Below are positions 37,568 to 47,754 of a stretch of 64,000 nucleotides of DNA, one piece after another. This DNA comes from Sporosarcina sp. FSL K6-1508 (GTDB lineage: Bacteria > Bacillota > Bacilli > Bacillales_A > Planococcaceae): positions 3,731,001 to 3,795,000 of the forward strand of contig NZ_JBBOXF010000001.1 in the NCBI RefSeq assembly GCF_038007465.1, in the 5' to 3' direction. The notes below the pieces were generated by a model. It did not search any database. It was not told the origin of the DNA and worked only from the letters and a program-made list of their open reading frames with translations. Made by a program: the position numbers and the translations under genes. How positions within the stretch are numbered: the stretch's first letter is position 1; each line of letters begins with the position of its first letter.

Positions 37568-38209
37568 CTAATTAAAATCTCTCATCTGCAATTGTCGTTC
37601 AAAACAAAACCGAATGACGTATTGACGGTCTACCTGATTAATCTTCTCGAATTCCAGAGAGGCAATTATTCTGCCATCCTTCTCCCAAATTCTAATTACC
37701 CTGGCATCTGCTTTTACATACTTAATTTCACGGTTCATAAATGGCAGTACAATTGTCAGCGATAGGATATCGCCTTTTTTGAACACATCTTGATTGGGCA
37801 GAGTAAGTGCAACACCACCCGCGCTAAGATCTGCCGCCACATACTGGCTGAATCGCCCATCTTTTTCAATCGCAATATCGATTGCTGATTCTACCCTCAC
37901 AAATTCACGCCGTTGGATTTTTAGTAGCTGGTCATCGCCCGGATAGGATAATTTCAGCATAGGAATCCCTTTGTTAAGACGGCCACTCACTTCAGTCCGG
38001 AAAGCATAGGATACCTTCTTACTGTCCGAGAATGTAACATGCAACTGTGTCCCGTCCATAAAAAAAGCGGTTTTCCCAGTTTCGATGTGAGTTGGGTAAT
38101 CTATCATCACCAATCCGTCATTCATATCCACCACTTTACTTTTAAACTTTTCACTGTTTTTTGTAAAGTCTTTGTCCAGAACAACTATCGTTCCAATCGA
38201 AAGTAGCAT
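37568..38209 (-). CDS. motI: c-di-GMP-binding PilZ flagellar brake protein (YpfA/MotI type)
   Basis: 213 residues from the ATG at 38209. N-terminal YcgR-like domain (about 1-95) and a C-terminal PilZ domain. The c-di-GMP motifs are intact: RREFVR near residue 98 and DLSAGGVAL near 130. B. subtilis MotI binds MotA and disengages the flagellar stator when loaded with c-di-GMP. Position between ypeB and cmk matches ypfA. Confidence 0.88.
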   Translation of the reverse strand: MLLSIGTIVVLDKDFTKNSEKFKSKVVDMNDGLVMIDYPTHIETGKTAFFMDGTQLHVTFSDSKKVSYAFRTEVSGRLNKGIPMLKLSYPGDDQLLKIQRREFVRVESAIDIAIEKDGRFSQYVAADLSAGGVALTLPNQDVFKKGDILSLTIVLPFMNREIKYVKADARVIRIWEKDGRIIASLEFEKINQVDRQYVIRFCFERQLQMRDFN

Positions 38210-38419
38210 TATTAACCACCAGCCATCCATATGTCATATGGTCCAGCATCAGGAACTATCGACTTCCTTGGCACTTCAGATTTCCATATGAGGCTAAAGT
38301 CTAACCTTATACATACAATCTCCTCACGTATGTCGCCGATAAAATAGAACCTTCCGCTTCCCTTAATACCTATTATGTCATGACCGGATGAAAATTCCAA
38401 CGACTATTTCTATAGTAAT

Positions 38420-39706
38420 TTACTGCAACTTCTCTGTTTTAATCACTTCAGAAGTCTCTGTATCGATAATAACTGTATATGTGCCTATTTCCCCATTTTC
38501 ATCCAACGTTACAGTCAAATAATGTGCTAAGCGCTGCTCAAGCCGATCATTTTCAACATACGCAAGTTCTTCCTTGACAACATTAGCGCCAGAATGGAAA
38601 AATGTTTTCCAATCTTTTTTCGTTATCGGCTGTCGTGTTGTCTTCTCTTTCCGTATATATTCAGATGCGTCAAGTCCAACTATATTCGCGTTGTCTTTTG
38701 CAACTTTTAAATGGATTGTATCTGAAAAAACTTTTGCTCCATATTCGGGCTCCACTCGGACATATACCATATGCCATACCGTATTATTTTCCCTCGCTTC
38801 TTCATAAACCAGATCTTTATATCCTGCTTCCTTTAAAAACACTTCAGCTTTCTTTTTAAGATCTTCAAATGGAAGACTTTCCTTCCCAAACGGTCTTTCA
38901 CTCAGAAATGAAAGGACATGACCTCCCTTTTCCGTGATATCAATATAACCGACAGACTGATTTTCAGCAAAACGAATATGATAAAACGGATACGGAGAAC
39001 CCGGTTTACTCATTTCTACACCAATTGTCTCGTTAGACAAGTGGGGAAACAGTTTTTTGAACTCTGTAACAGCCTCTTCACGTGTCACTTTAGGATCTGC
39101 CATATCCCTTAATTCTTTTTTCTTCATCGAGTCCGACTCACTAGCTGTTAATGGAAAGTCACTCTCTGTATACTGTTTTACACTCGTACCCATACCAGCC
39201 CAATCGTGGCCCGAATCAGCAACATCCAATCTATTATTCCAATCAGCTATCGACAAATTACCACTTACCATATCTGCAGTTGCAACTTGCCACTCATCTG
39301 CCATTGAGCGCAGGTTTTTTGAAGCCACTTTCATAACACGGTGATATTCGCCATTATCTCCCGTACCGCCGGCTTCCTTTGCAAAATTGCCGAGCCGTCC
39401 AAGATAATTCATCCAAGACGTCGAAAAGCTCGGATCCATAGGCAATGAGGAAACAGAGTTTTTAATATCAGCTGAAAGACGCCAAATATCCTCTCGCGCT
39501 TTCGAAGAACCCTCTGCTTCATTAAACAATAACGTTTTCTTAACTGCGGTATCCAACTCTTCCAGTTTCTTCGAGGCATCTGTCATCTTATTGGCATATT
39601 GTCCACTTAAGGCGATGGCAAGCTGTTCGTTTTCAGCGGCTTTACCGTAAGAAAAGATCGACAGTGCTGCTAATGAGTACACTAGTACAAAAATCATTTT
39701 TTTCAT
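38420..39706 (-). CDS. ypeB: Germination protein YpeB
   Basis: Partner that stabilises and localises the spore cortex-lytic enzyme SleB. 428 residues with an N-terminal hydrophobic anchor (MIFVLVYSLAALSIFSYG) and, in the C-terminal half, PepSY-like repeats (REEAVTEFKKLFP; DLKKKAEVFLKEAGY). Lies directly downstream of sleB, the conserved sleB-ypeB operon. Expected to be SigG-controlled, but I could not define the promoter. Confidence 0.93.
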   Translation of the reverse strand: MKKMIFVLVYSLAALSIFSYGKAAENEQLAIALSGQYANKMTDASKKLEELDTAVKKTLLFNEAEGSSKAREDIWRLSADIKNSVSSLPMDPSFSTSWMNYLGRLGNFAKEAGGTGDNGEYHRVMKVASKNLRSMADEWQVATADMVSGNLSIADWNNRLDVADSGHDWAGMGTSVKQYTESDFPLTASESDSMKKKELRDMADPKVTREEAVTEFKKLFPHLSNETIGVEMSKPGSPYPFYHIRFAENQSVGYIDITEKGGHVLSFLSERPFGKESLPFEDLKKKAEVFLKEAGYKDLVYEEARENNTVWHMVYVRVEPEYGAKVFSDTIHLKVAKDNANIVGLDASEYIRKEKTTRQPITKKDWKTFFHSGANVVKEELAYVENDRLEQRLAHYLTVTLDENGEIGTYTVIIDTETSEVIKTEKLQ

Positions 39707-39799
39707 AGTTCGGCAAAATATCGCCGGAAGCTTTCGTTATTCCGGAAACTTTCGCCTACCCTCCTTTATCACAAGTTTTCATTGCCTTTTTCATGCTGA

Positions 39800-40585
39800 T
39801 TAGTTAGCAAAAATATGCAATCCGATTTTTTTTATTTGTGGCCGTGACCAAATCCACTTGCTTGTCGCGGTAATAGGATTGAAGTAATAAATTGCATTTT
39901 CAGATGGATCCCATCCGTTGATAGCATCGAGAACGGCTTCCTTTGCCCGTTCATTCGGCGTCAGCCAAATTTGTCCGTCAGCAACCGCAGTAAATGCGAG
40001 CGGCTGGAAAATGACACCCCCAACCGTATCTGGAAAATCGGGGTGCTCCACCCGGTTCAAGATAACCGCAGCTACCGCAACTTGGCCTTCATAAGGCTCA
40101 CCTCTCGCTTCTCCGTAAACTGCATTTGCCATTAGTTTAAGATCCTGTTCGGAATACTTGGACGGCAATTGGATATTCTCTTTCTTACCAGTTCCTTTTT
40201 CCACTTGGGATGCAAGAGGTTTACTTCCGTAATACGTAAATTTATTGCCTTTATTTAAATTATCCTTTACGAATTTTTCATCGTACTGTGACGCATCCAC
40301 TAGTTTCTTTCTCGTTTTCAATCCCGCAATACCATCTACCGGAAGTCCATATTTCTCTTGAAAATTGCGTAATGCCCAATACGTTCCATAGCCAAATGTT
40401 CCATCAATCGTCCCTGTGTAATAACCGATATACTGAAGCCTCGATTGCAATTCAATAACATCATCGCCAAATGCGCCACGTGCGATTTCCTGAGAACTGA
40501 ACGCTTTTATTTGGATAGGCGATGTAGCGTAGGCGCTACCGAGGAGCAGAGCGACTGTTATCATTCGGATAACAAACTTTTTCAA
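39800..40585 (-). CDS. sleB: Spore cortex-lytic enzyme SleB
   Basis: Lytic transglycosylase acting on muramic-delta-lactam cortex peptidoglycan during germination. 261 residues: signal peptide (about 1-30), a PG_binding_1 domain (VIELQSRLQYIGYYTGTIDG) at about 40-100, and a C-terminal Hydrolase_2 domain with YGEARGEPYEGQ carrying the catalytic Glu and ILNRVEHPDFP. Confidence 0.95.
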   Translation of the reverse strand: MKKFVIRMITVALLLGSAYATSPIQIKAFSSQEIARGAFGDDVIELQSRLQYIGYYTGTIDGTFGYGTYWALRNFQEKYGLPVDGIAGLKTRKKLVDASQYDEKFVKDNLNKGNKFTYYGSKPLASQVEKGTGKKENIQLPSKYSEQDLKLMANAVYGEARGEPYEGQVAVAAVILNRVEHPDFPDTVGGVIFQPLAFTAVADGQIWLTPNERAKEAVLDAINGWDPSENAIYYFNPITATSKWIWSRPQIKKIGLHIFAN

Positions 40586-40642
40586 ATTTCATTCCTCCTT
40601 TTCATACAGTTTGTCCAAAGTCTTTAATTTTATGAACAAATA

Positions 40643-40672
40643 AAAAAAATCCAGCGAATGCTGGATCATTTT
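40643..40672 (-). terminator. Terminator at the end of prsW
   Basis: AAAATCCAGC-gaat-GCTGGAT with a run of T on the minus strand. It overlaps the prsW stop codon region. Confidence 0.8.
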
Positions 40673-41349
40673 GTATTCGTTCGTGCTTTGCGCCTGAATT
40701 GTTGCATCGCGAACGTATGGGCATATTTCACTCGTGTCAAACCAAACCACCAAAGAAATAGCATGAAAGGAATAATCAGATAGAGCCATAAATCATCAAT
40801 AGCAAGGATTCCATTATAAACAAAGTGAAGACTATACGGAGCAAGGAGTGCTAAAAACAAATACTTATTGACGTTTGATTCTATAGCAAATTTTGCTTGG
40901 CCGAAATAATAGCCCATTACAACACCGAACAGTGCATGACTGGAAACCGGTAGCAAAGCCCGAAGAAATGCGGTGTCGGCTCCAAATGCTAACAGATAAA
41001 TAATGTTTTCGACTGTCGCAAAACCTAGAGATACACTGGCACCGTAAAGAATTCCATCATAAGCGTCTTCAAATTCAACATGCCGATAAATAGCTAGCAG
41101 AAGGATGAGCCACTTAAAAAACTCTTCAAGACCACTCGTAAAAACAACATTCCGTATAAAAAAGTGAGAAAAGATATTTTCTTCTTCAAATACGTGCTGG
41201 ATGAACAAAATCGGAAAAGTCATGATAGCCCCATATATGAATGTATGGAATAATGTAAGTGATGGCTCTTTTGCAATTTGTTTTCTTAAATAAAAATAGC
41301 TAAAGAGCGCGAATCCCGGCGCAATCGCTACGGTGAGCAATATGAACAT
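40666..41349 (-). CDS. prsW: PrsW-type membrane protease
   Basis: 227 residues with seven to eight hydrophobic segments. GLEEFFKW near residue 95 is the conserved EExxK-like catalytic signature of the glutamic intramembrane protease family, with HALFGVVMGY further on. In B. subtilis PrsW makes the site-1 cut in RsiW to release SigW, and the orthologue also sits beside sleB/ypeB. Here an RsiX-like anti-sigma factor is in the same window, but no link is shown. Confidence 0.9.
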   Translation of the reverse strand: MFILLTVAIAPGFALFSYFYLRKQIAKEPSLTLFHTFIYGAIMTFPILFIQHVFEEENIFSHFFIRNVVFTSGLEEFFKWLILLLAIYRHVEFEDAYDGILYGASVSLGFATVENIIYLLAFGADTAFLRALLPVSSHALFGVVMGYYFGQAKFAIESNVNKYLFLALLAPYSLHFVYNGILAIDDLWLYLIIPFMLFLWWFGLTRVKYAHTFAMQQFRRKARTNTK

Positions 41350-41409
41350 AGGCGGGCCCCCATTCTGCTATATTGTACCATGATTTCCCTTAAAACAGGA
41401 GGAACGAAT

Positions 41410-42348
41410 TTGAAGAAAAATATTCTACTCATCCATACCGGTGGGACAATTTCAATGGAACTGGATTCAAAAACAGGCGGTGTTATTCTGAGTGCCGCTA
41501 ATCCCCTTGCATTAGAAATCGATAATATTCAGCAATTCGCAACGATTACAGAAGTTGAAGCATTCAATTTACCGTCTCCCCATATAACTCCTGAAAAGAT
41601 GCTTGAACTGAGAGTCTTGCTTACTAAACATGTAAAAAACAATCCTGTCGATGGCGTAGTCATTACGCATGGCACAGACACACTTGAAGAGACCGCTTAT
41701 TTCTTGGAACTCTCAACAAATTACGACATTCCTATTGTTCTAACAGGAGCAATGCGTTCATCAAATGAAATCGGATCGGATGGTGTCTACAACCTAATGT
41801 CAGCCGTCAGGGTTGCCGCAGCAGACGATGCAAATACCAAAGGGGTACTCGTCGTCCTAAATGATGAGATCCATACAGCGACGAACGTGACGAAGACACA
41901 TAGTAGCAGTGTGTCCACTTTTCAAAGTCCTCAATATGGACCTATCGGTATCGTGACAAAGTCAGATATTCACTTCCATCACGCACCATTATCAAGAACT
42001 TATTTACCTGTTGAGTCCATCAGTAAAAAAGTTGCTATGTTTAAAATATATGCAGGAATGGAATCCGACTTGCTCATTTCAATATCTTCTCTTGGCTATG
42101 ACGGTGTTGTACTCGAAGGTCTCGGTCAGGGAAACGTCCCGCCTGCTTTGATTGTGGGAATCCGCCATTTGCTGGATCAAGGGTTACCAGTCATCCTCGT
42201 CTCTCGTTGTTTCAATGGAATCGCACAGGACATTTATGCGTACGAGGGCGGAGGTAAGATGCTTAAAGATATGGGCGTACGGTTTGAGCATGGTCTCAGT
42301 GGCCAGAAAGCCCGTTTAAAGCTACTGCTTGAACTATGTTCAGTATGA
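41410..42348 (+). CDS. ansA: L-asparaginase (type I-like)
   Basis: Hydrolyses L-asparagine to aspartate and ammonia. 312 residues. The TTG at 41410 has AGGAGG 6 nt upstream; an ATG at 41380 is in frame but poorly placed. IHTGGTISM carries the nucleophilic Thr, and ITHGTDTLEETAY the second Thr-Asp-Lys catalytic set. No signal peptide, so cytosolic. Plus strand, divergent from prsW. Confidence 0.9.
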   Translation: MKKNILLIHTGGTISMELDSKTGGVILSAANPLALEIDNIQQFATITEVEAFNLPSPHITPEKMLELRVLLTKHVKNNPVDGVVITHGTDTLEETAYFLELSTNYDIPIVLTGAMRSSNEIGSDGVYNLMSAVRVAAADDANTKGVLVVLNDEIHTATNVTKTHSSSVSTFQSPQYGPIGIVTKSDIHFHHAPLSRTYLPVESISKKVAMFKIYAGMESDLLISISSLGYDGVVLEGLGQGNVPPALIVGIRHLLDQGLPVILVSRCFNGIAQDIYAYEGGGKMLKDMGVRFEHGLSGQKARLKLLLELCSV

Positions 42349-42472
42349 GGTTTTAGACGCTCGACATAAACGAAAAAAGATGTGTATATGAAATTTTCCT
42401 CAGATTGCGTTTAGATAGCTCATTCAACGTATGCAACATATGAAATAGATCATCAGATTTTCTAGTAAATGA

Positions 42473-42529
42473 CAAAACAGGCTACTCCCTCGCTTTTTTG
42501 GATCGAGTGGAGAGTAGCCTGTTTTCATT
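42473..42529. terminator. Bidirectional terminator between ansA and ypdA
   Basis: AAAACAGGCTACTC ... GAGTAGCCTGTTTT, with 14-bp arms and an A run left and a T run right. It can serve both convergent genes. Confidence 0.88.
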
Positions 42530-43499
42530 TTGTAGTATTTTGTTTAGCATTGATCGCATGGGCAATTAGTTCACCATGAAACTTGCCGTTCTCGATAAAA
42601 ATTTCATTTGCGTTATTACCCGCAGCGATAACCCCTGCGATGAAAAGCCCTTCGATATTCGTTTCCATTGTTTTTTCGTCAAAAGAGGGACGACCACTTT
42701 CCTCATCAATTAAAATGCCAGCCTTTTTTAGGAAAGTATGGTCTGGGTGATAGCCGATCATCGCGAAGACATACTCATTTTCAATGTCAAACCATTCACC
42801 AGCTATTTCCATGGTGACGGCAGAGTCCGTAATTTTGACGACATCTGCATTAAAATGCATGGCTATCTCCCCACTTCGGACAAGGCTATCAAATCCAGGC
42901 AAAATCCAAGGCTTTACACTCGGTGAATAATCGGTGCCCCGATAAATAACGGTAACTAGCGCCCCTGCACGTTCCAACTCGAGAGCAGCATCGATTGAGG
43001 AGTTCTTTCCTCCGATGACAACCACTTTTTTTCTAAAGAAAGGATGCGCTTCTTTAAAATAATGGAAGACATTCGGAAGATCCTCCCCTTCAATGCCCAG
43101 TAAGTTTGGATTGTCGTAATAGCCTGTGGCGATTACAACATTTTCCGATAAATATTCTCCTTTTTCCGTCAAAACATGAAATCCTGCACTTACTTTCTTA
43201 ATATCCTCTACCTTTTCAAAACTATGGATAGGTATTTCTTTCAGCTCCGCAACTTTTCGGTAATAAACTAGAGCGTCATTTCGCTTCGGTTTTTCAATTG
43301 CGGTGATGAATGGAATATCCCCAATGGACAACTTCATGCTTGAACTGAAAAAAGTCTGGTGCGTCGGGTAATGATAAATCGAATTAACGATATTACCTTT
43401 TTCGATTACAAGAACATCCAGTCCCTGTTTTTGCAATTCTATTGCTGCGGAAAGGCCACAAGGACCTCCTCCTACCACAATTACGTCTTTTTGTAACAT
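42525..43499 (-). CDS. ypdA: Bacillithiol disulfide reductase YpdA/Bdr
   Basis: NADPH- and FAD-dependent reductase that recycles oxidised bacillithiol. 324 residues. GGGPCGLSAAIELQKQG is the FAD loop, with the Cys in GPCG typical of YpdA, and VIGGKNSSIDAALEL is the NADPH loop. It fits the presence of bshA in the window. Coupled to the phosphoesterase gene upstream by 1 nt. Confidence 0.93.
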   Translation of the reverse strand: MLQKDVIVVGGGPCGLSAAIELQKQGLDVLVIEKGNIVNSIYHYPTHQTFFSSSMKLSIGDIPFITAIEKPKRNDALVYYRKVAELKEIPIHSFEKVEDIKKVSAGFHVLTEKGEYLSENVVIATGYYDNPNLLGIEGEDLPNVFHYFKEAHPFFRKKVVVIGGKNSSIDAALELERAGALVTVIYRGTDYSPSVKPWILPGFDSLVRSGEIAMHFNADVVKITDSAVTMEIAGEWFDIENEYVFAMIGYHPDHTFLKKAGILIDEESGRPSFDEKTMETNIEGLFIAGVIAAGNNANEIFIENGKFHGELIAHAINAKQNTTK

Positions 43500-43500
43500 T

Positions 43501-44304
43501 TTAATCAGAACACTCCTTTAGTACGCTTTCCCCGTAATTGATTACGATAACATGACATTCAGGCTTCGCACCAAGTCTGAGTGGCAACGTAGATGTGCCA
43601 TATCCATTACTGACCAGCTTCGCTCTGCCTTTCTCCAACCGGAACTCACCTCTTTCTTGCAGACCGTATTTACCAAATCGTATCTGTCCGCCATGCGTAT
43701 GCCCCGCAAGCATCAGTCGGGGCTGATAGAACTGCTCTATTTTCTTGAAGATCGAAGGCGTGTGGGTGACGAGAATGACATTCTCATATTGCTCGATATA
43801 ACGGAGAGTCGATTCAATATCGACATTGCGGCTTGATGGATCATCCGTTCCTCCTATGCCCCATTGCGAATGCCCTGGAATACCTACACTTTCATTGTCA
43901 AGGATTTTCCCGCCATATCGGTTAATAATCCCCCTGATTTCCTCTTCTCCAGCTTCACGGTCATTATTACCCCATACATAAAACAATGGTCCCAATTGTG
44001 ATAATTTACGGATGTTTTCGGATATCCTTGTAAGAGGCACGCCCCTTTCAGCAAGGTCACCGCCAATGATAACAAGATCTATTTTCTGGGAAGACTGTAC
44101 TTTTGCCAGCAGCTTTTCATCTATTTTGCGCCGATGAATATCCGAAATGAAAAACACCGACATTTTTTTTTCAGCTAAGCTGTCATCTTTAATCTTCATA
44201 TTGTGAAAAATAACATTCCGTCCCCGAGCGCTCATAAACATGAATGTTATGAATCCGATCATAAGTGAAACTAATGACCATAACGTTTTTTTAGCCGTAA
44301 TCAT
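43501..44304 (-). CDS. Membrane-anchored metallophosphoesterase (YpbG type)
   Basis: 267 residues with one N-terminal transmembrane segment, then a calcineurin-like phosphoesterase domain. Metal-binding motifs in order: FISDIHRRK, IGGDLAERG, GNNDRE, VTHTP and AGHTHGGQ. Similar to YkuE/YaeI enzymes that act on lipid or nucleotide phosphates. Substrate unknown. A GTG two codons upstream of the ATG at 44304 is an alternative start. Confidence 0.88.
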   Translation of the reverse strand: MITAKKTLWSLVSLMIGFITFMFMSARGRNVIFHNMKIKDDSLAEKKMSVFFISDIHRRKIDEKLLAKVQSSQKIDLVIIGGDLAERGVPLTRISENIRKLSQLGPLFYVWGNNDREAGEEEIRGIINRYGGKILDNESVGIPGHSQWGIGGTDDPSSRNVDIESTLRYIEQYENVILVTHTPSIFKKIEQFYQPRLMLAGHTHGGQIRFGKYGLQERGEFRLEKGRAKLVSNGYGTSTLPLRLGAKPECHVIVINYGESVLKECSD

Positions 44305-44390
44305 GCCCACCTTTCATAAACAAAGCGTAAGGCGCCCAGAGTCTAGACACTATTCTGTGTCGATAAACTTAGACTTTCCTATTTTCATAA

Positions 44391-44423
44391 AAAAAAGGCA
44401 AAGAATTGATACTTCGCCTTTTT
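44391..44423 (-). terminator. Terminator after the LysM gene
   Basis: AAAAAGGC-N16-GCCTTTTT. Long loop but clear T tract on both strands. Confidence 0.7.
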
Positions 44424-44437
44424 AACACTGCTATTTC

Positions 44438-45094
44438 TTAAGGAATGACAAGCGTCTGCCCCACACTAATCTCATCCGATGATAAACCATTTGCGCTTTT
44501 GATTTTTGCGACACCCGAACCATTGCCGTAGTATTTCAATGAGATACGATAAAGATTTTCATTACTCGCAACTGTATGCGACTTTGACGCAGGCTTTTCT
44601 ACCGGTCTCTTGTCTGGCTTCGGTTCCGCCTTTACGACCGGTTTCTTCTCAGGTACTGGGTTAACATTCACTACAGGTTTAGATACTGGTTTTTCTTCAA
44701 CCTTTGTTTCTTTTTCATTTTCTGATTGAACAGCAGTTTTCTCGTCATCTTTATTGGTTGCTTTCTTTTCTTCGCCCTTATCAGCAACAGCGTTTTTTTC
44801 ATCAGACGTCTCACTGTTCATCTCGAAGAGTGTGCCTGTTTCTCCACCTTTTGCAGACGTTCGATCTCCTGGAGTATAAAAATCAGAAATGATGTAAACT
44901 AAGATGACAACCGGAATGAGTGTAAATAGTCCAAGGATAATATTAATCATCGTATGACTGGATTTCTTTCTAGGCTTACGGCCTTTTCTATGCAAGTCGG
45001 TACGTGATGGAAGCTTGCCATCATCAAGACCTTCGTCTAGACTGATCTCCTTCCTGTGCTCTTCAAATTCAGTTTTATAATCATCATTTTTCAT
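44438..45094 (-). CDS. LysM-domain membrane protein (YpbE type)
   Basis: 218 residues. About 45 charged cytosolic residues ending in RKGRKPRKKSS, one transmembrane helix (IILGLFTLIPVVILVYII), a low-complexity Lys/Glu/Pro/Val-rich outer spacer, and a C-terminal LysM (ENLYRISLKYYGNGSGVAKI to VGQTLVIP). A wall-binding single-pass protein with no catalytic domain. Position downstream of recQ matches ypbE. Confidence 0.87.
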   Translation of the reverse strand: MKNDDYKTEFEEHRKEISLDEGLDDGKLPSRTDLHRKGRKPRKKSSHTMINIILGLFTLIPVVILVYIISDFYTPGDRTSAKGGETGTLFEMNSETSDEKNAVADKGEEKKATNKDDEKTAVQSENEKETKVEEKPVSKPVVNVNPVPEKKPVVKAEPKPDKRPVEKPASKSHTVASNENLYRISLKYYGNGSGVAKIKSANGLSSDEISVGQTLVIP

Positions 45095-45245
45095 CGCTGC
45101 ATTCTCCTATCACATCGTGCTATTCTTCCATTATGACGAATTTTGTCGCAAAAATCAAATGCACCTTGGTGTATTTTTGTCCAAATCAAGTAATGTAGTT
45201 AGCAAGCATATTTTGCTAAATGAAGATCAATGGACAACAGAGCCG

Positions 45246-46682
45246 TTAGCCTAGAAGTTGAGTAAGCCTTTCATCCCAATCCATCATATGTTTGTCGGAT
45301 ATAATGGGCTTTTGTCCATCAAGTCTTAGATCATCTGCTGTTCCGCAAACTGAACAGCAAAACGTCGGCTTTGTTTCGCAATCCTCGCCAAAAAAACCTA
45401 AGATCTCCTCCCGAATACATTTTTCCGTATGAATCAGTCCGAGCATCGTCTGTAGTTGTGCCTCTTTCTCACGTTTTAATTCATTCATCCGAATAATGAC
45501 ATCTTCTATCGGCATGCGTTCGATGTAGTAGTCTATGACGCGTTTGCCGGTTTCGCTAATTCGTGCCAATTCGGCAGCCTCAGCAGAAGGATAATTTTCC
45601 ACCAGAAGACCTTCATAGTGTTTGATTTCCCATTCTTGAGGAATATCATCCTGGATGATGAAACGTGTTCTTCCTTCATCGTCGGATGAAAATAGTAATG
45701 TTGCCGCCGATAATTCACCATCACGGCCCGCTCGGCCTACTTCCTGAATGTAACTAGCAATGGCTTGTGGTACATGTTCGTGAATCACTTGGCGGATATT
45801 GTCTTTATGTATACCCATTCCAAACGCATTTGTAGCACATATCCAACTTATTTCACCAGTGATAAATTGTTCTTGGATGAATGCTCGATCTTCCTGCTCT
45901 TTACCTGCGTGATAGGATGCGGCGGAGATACCTATCTCCTGAAGCAGTAAAGATAGTTCATCCGCACGTTTTCGCGACGCTACATAGATGATTCCAGGCC
46001 CCGGCGTAGTTACTAGACGGTTCTTAATCCATTCCGTTTTCATCATTCCACTCTCTACTTTGACAATTGAATACGAAATATTTGGGCGGTCCAGCGAACG
46101 CTGATGGATTGCAGGCATGTGAAGTTGCAGGTAATGGCAAATATCAGCTTTTACTTTATCGTCTGCTGTTGCAGTAAGTGCAAGAATACCCGGTCGATTC
46201 AGCCCTTCGAAAAATTCCCCTATTCGTAAATATTCAGGTCTGAAATCGAATCCCCATTGAGAAATACAATGTGCTTCATCGACTACAAGTAGCGACAATT
46301 GAATGTTTCGAAAATGAGCGGCCACATTTTTTTGCAACAGCATTTCGGGTGATATGAAAATGAATTTATAGCGTTCCAATTCCCTCATTATTCTATTTTT
46401 CTCAGAGTATGATAGAAATGAATTTAACGCAACGACACTTTTTTCACCGTTCCGTTTCATAATTGCCACCTGGTCTTCCATCAATGCAACAAGCGGTGAA
46501 ACAATTAAGACAGTGCCTCCAAGAACATAGGCTGGCAATTGATAGCAAAGCGACTTCCCTATGCCAGTTGGTAAAATGGCAATCGTGTCCTTGCCCGCAA
46601 TCACATCACGGATGACATCTTCCTGACCTGCCCTGAATTGTTCAAATCCAAACTTGTCTTTCAATAATTGATGAATAGTCAT
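45246..46682 (-). CDS. recQ: RecQ-family ATP-dependent DNA helicase (YpbC type)
   Basis: 478 residues: short RecQ lacking the HRDC domain, as in Bacillus YpbC/RecQ2. TGIGKSLCYQLP is Walker A, VVDEAHCISQWG motif II, ASRKRADELS and the QEVGRAGRDG stretch motifs V-VI. Four Cys near the end (CIREEI ... CCSVC) form the zinc site. The start overlaps the ypbB stop by one base. Confidence 0.93.
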   Translation of the reverse strand: MTIHQLLKDKFGFEQFRAGQEDVIRDVIAGKDTIAILPTGIGKSLCYQLPAYVLGGTVLIVSPLVALMEDQVAIMKRNGEKSVVALNSFLSYSEKNRIMRELERYKFIFISPEMLLQKNVAAHFRNIQLSLLVVDEAHCISQWGFDFRPEYLRIGEFFEGLNRPGILALTATADDKVKADICHYLQLHMPAIHQRSLDRPNISYSIVKVESGMMKTEWIKNRLVTTPGPGIIYVASRKRADELSLLLQEIGISAASYHAGKEQEDRAFIQEQFITGEISWICATNAFGMGIHKDNIRQVIHEHVPQAIASYIQEVGRAGRDGELSAATLLFSSDDEGRTRFIIQDDIPQEWEIKHYEGLLVENYPSAEAAELARISETGKRVIDYYIERMPIEDVIIRMNELKREKEAQLQTMLGLIHTEKCIREEILGFFGEDCETKPTFCCSVCGTADDLRLDGQKPIISDKHMMDWDERLTQLLG

Positions 46683-47722
46683 TAGTTATCTCCTCCAGTT
46701 CGCGCACCTAGGATGAGGCGGAGTTGAAAATAGGATAGCATTTCGAATTCAGACTTTAGCAGGCGAAGTCTACGGGTTCCGATTTCTCGCACTTTTTCAA
46801 CCACTGCCTCAACATCATCCGAGGAAACGAACTGTATTAGGGGGAATTCTGTATCGTTAATAGACATTTCAACGAAGTGATCTTCAATTGTACTCTTTTT
46901 CAAGTTGCGCGCCGTCACAATCTCTTCGAGAGAAAAACCTCGGTCGAATAGCTGTTTCGTTTTTACAGACGAATCCGTCAAGTATGTCGAAACCTTGACA
47001 CTTTCGGCTATTTTTCGCAAAAAAGGCAAATCGGTAGACGAGATAATAACAGCCAACATCATATGTAGGCTTTCTATAAATAGTAGACGGATGTCGAATG
47101 GATTTAGTTTCAACTTATCCGCTAATTGATCCCACGTCCAGCCAGTCAGGCCATAACCGCTCAAGCGATGGGTGATGATTGTTCTTTGTATCTCTTCCAT
47201 CCCGCTTCGAGTAATGCATAGCCGAAGCTCCTCGCTGATACCTTTTGCAAATGCAGGATCACCGATTGGCTGATTTTGTAGTACCATTTTGACAAAAGAC
47301 TGAATATCTCGGTCTTTTTGAGCGGGCATAAACAATTTTTCTCTTGCTTTGAAATTCGAAACAGTCTGTACTGCAAGCGATAACCTGTAAAAGAATATCA
47401 CTTCCCTGCCTCTATAATCCCAGCCGTTAAATCGGTAGGAAGGTACTTTGGTTGCTTCCGTTCGACCTTGCTCCGTTAGTTTGACAAACGAATCATGCAT
47501 TGTTGATATGAATCCCCTATCTTTTAATTGTTGAGAGGACTCGTCAAATCGTTCAGCTGACAGTTTCGGTAAAATACCAAAGAATTCTTTCAAACCATAG
47601 TATTCAACATCTTGCAATGTTTGTCCTGATCGTTTGCCGCGTAAGAGGTGAAGTCCGGCATAGATTGTTCGTTCACCATCTATTCTGCTAATGATGGTTA
47701 ATAGTATTGAAGATAGATTCAT
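46682..47722 (-). CDS. ypbB: YpbB-like helicase-associated helix-turn-helix protein
   Basis: 346 residues, soluble. The C-terminal part (SLEEIVTARNLKKSTIEDHF) is the helix-turn-helix HTH_40 domain that in other bacteria is fused to RecQ. Here, as in Bacillus, it is a separate gene immediately upstream of and overlapping recQ. Probably forms a complex with the helicase. That is inferred from context. Confidence 0.9.
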   Translation of the reverse strand: MNLSSILLTIISRIDGERTIYAGLHLLRGKRSGQTLQDVEYYGLKEFFGILPKLSAERFDESSQQLKDRGFISTMHDSFVKLTEQGRTEATKVPSYRFNGWDYRGREVIFFYRLSLAVQTVSNFKAREKLFMPAQKDRDIQSFVKMVLQNQPIGDPAFAKGISEELRLCITRSGMEEIQRTIITHRLSGYGLTGWTWDQLADKLKLNPFDIRLLFIESLHMMLAVIISSTDLPFLRKIAESVKVSTYLTDSSVKTKQLFDRGFSLEEIVTARNLKKSTIEDHFVEMSINDTEFPLIQFVSSDDVEAVVEKVREIGTRRLRLLKSEFEMLSYFQLRLILGARTGGDN

Positions 47723-47754
47723 TTTGAATTCCTCCGATTAACAAATGTTTTTTG

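Noticed and set aside
38212..38400. 62-codon minus-strand frame between motI and ypeB
   Set aside because: Starts at a TTG with no ribosome-binding site, overlaps the motI start and shows no family pattern.
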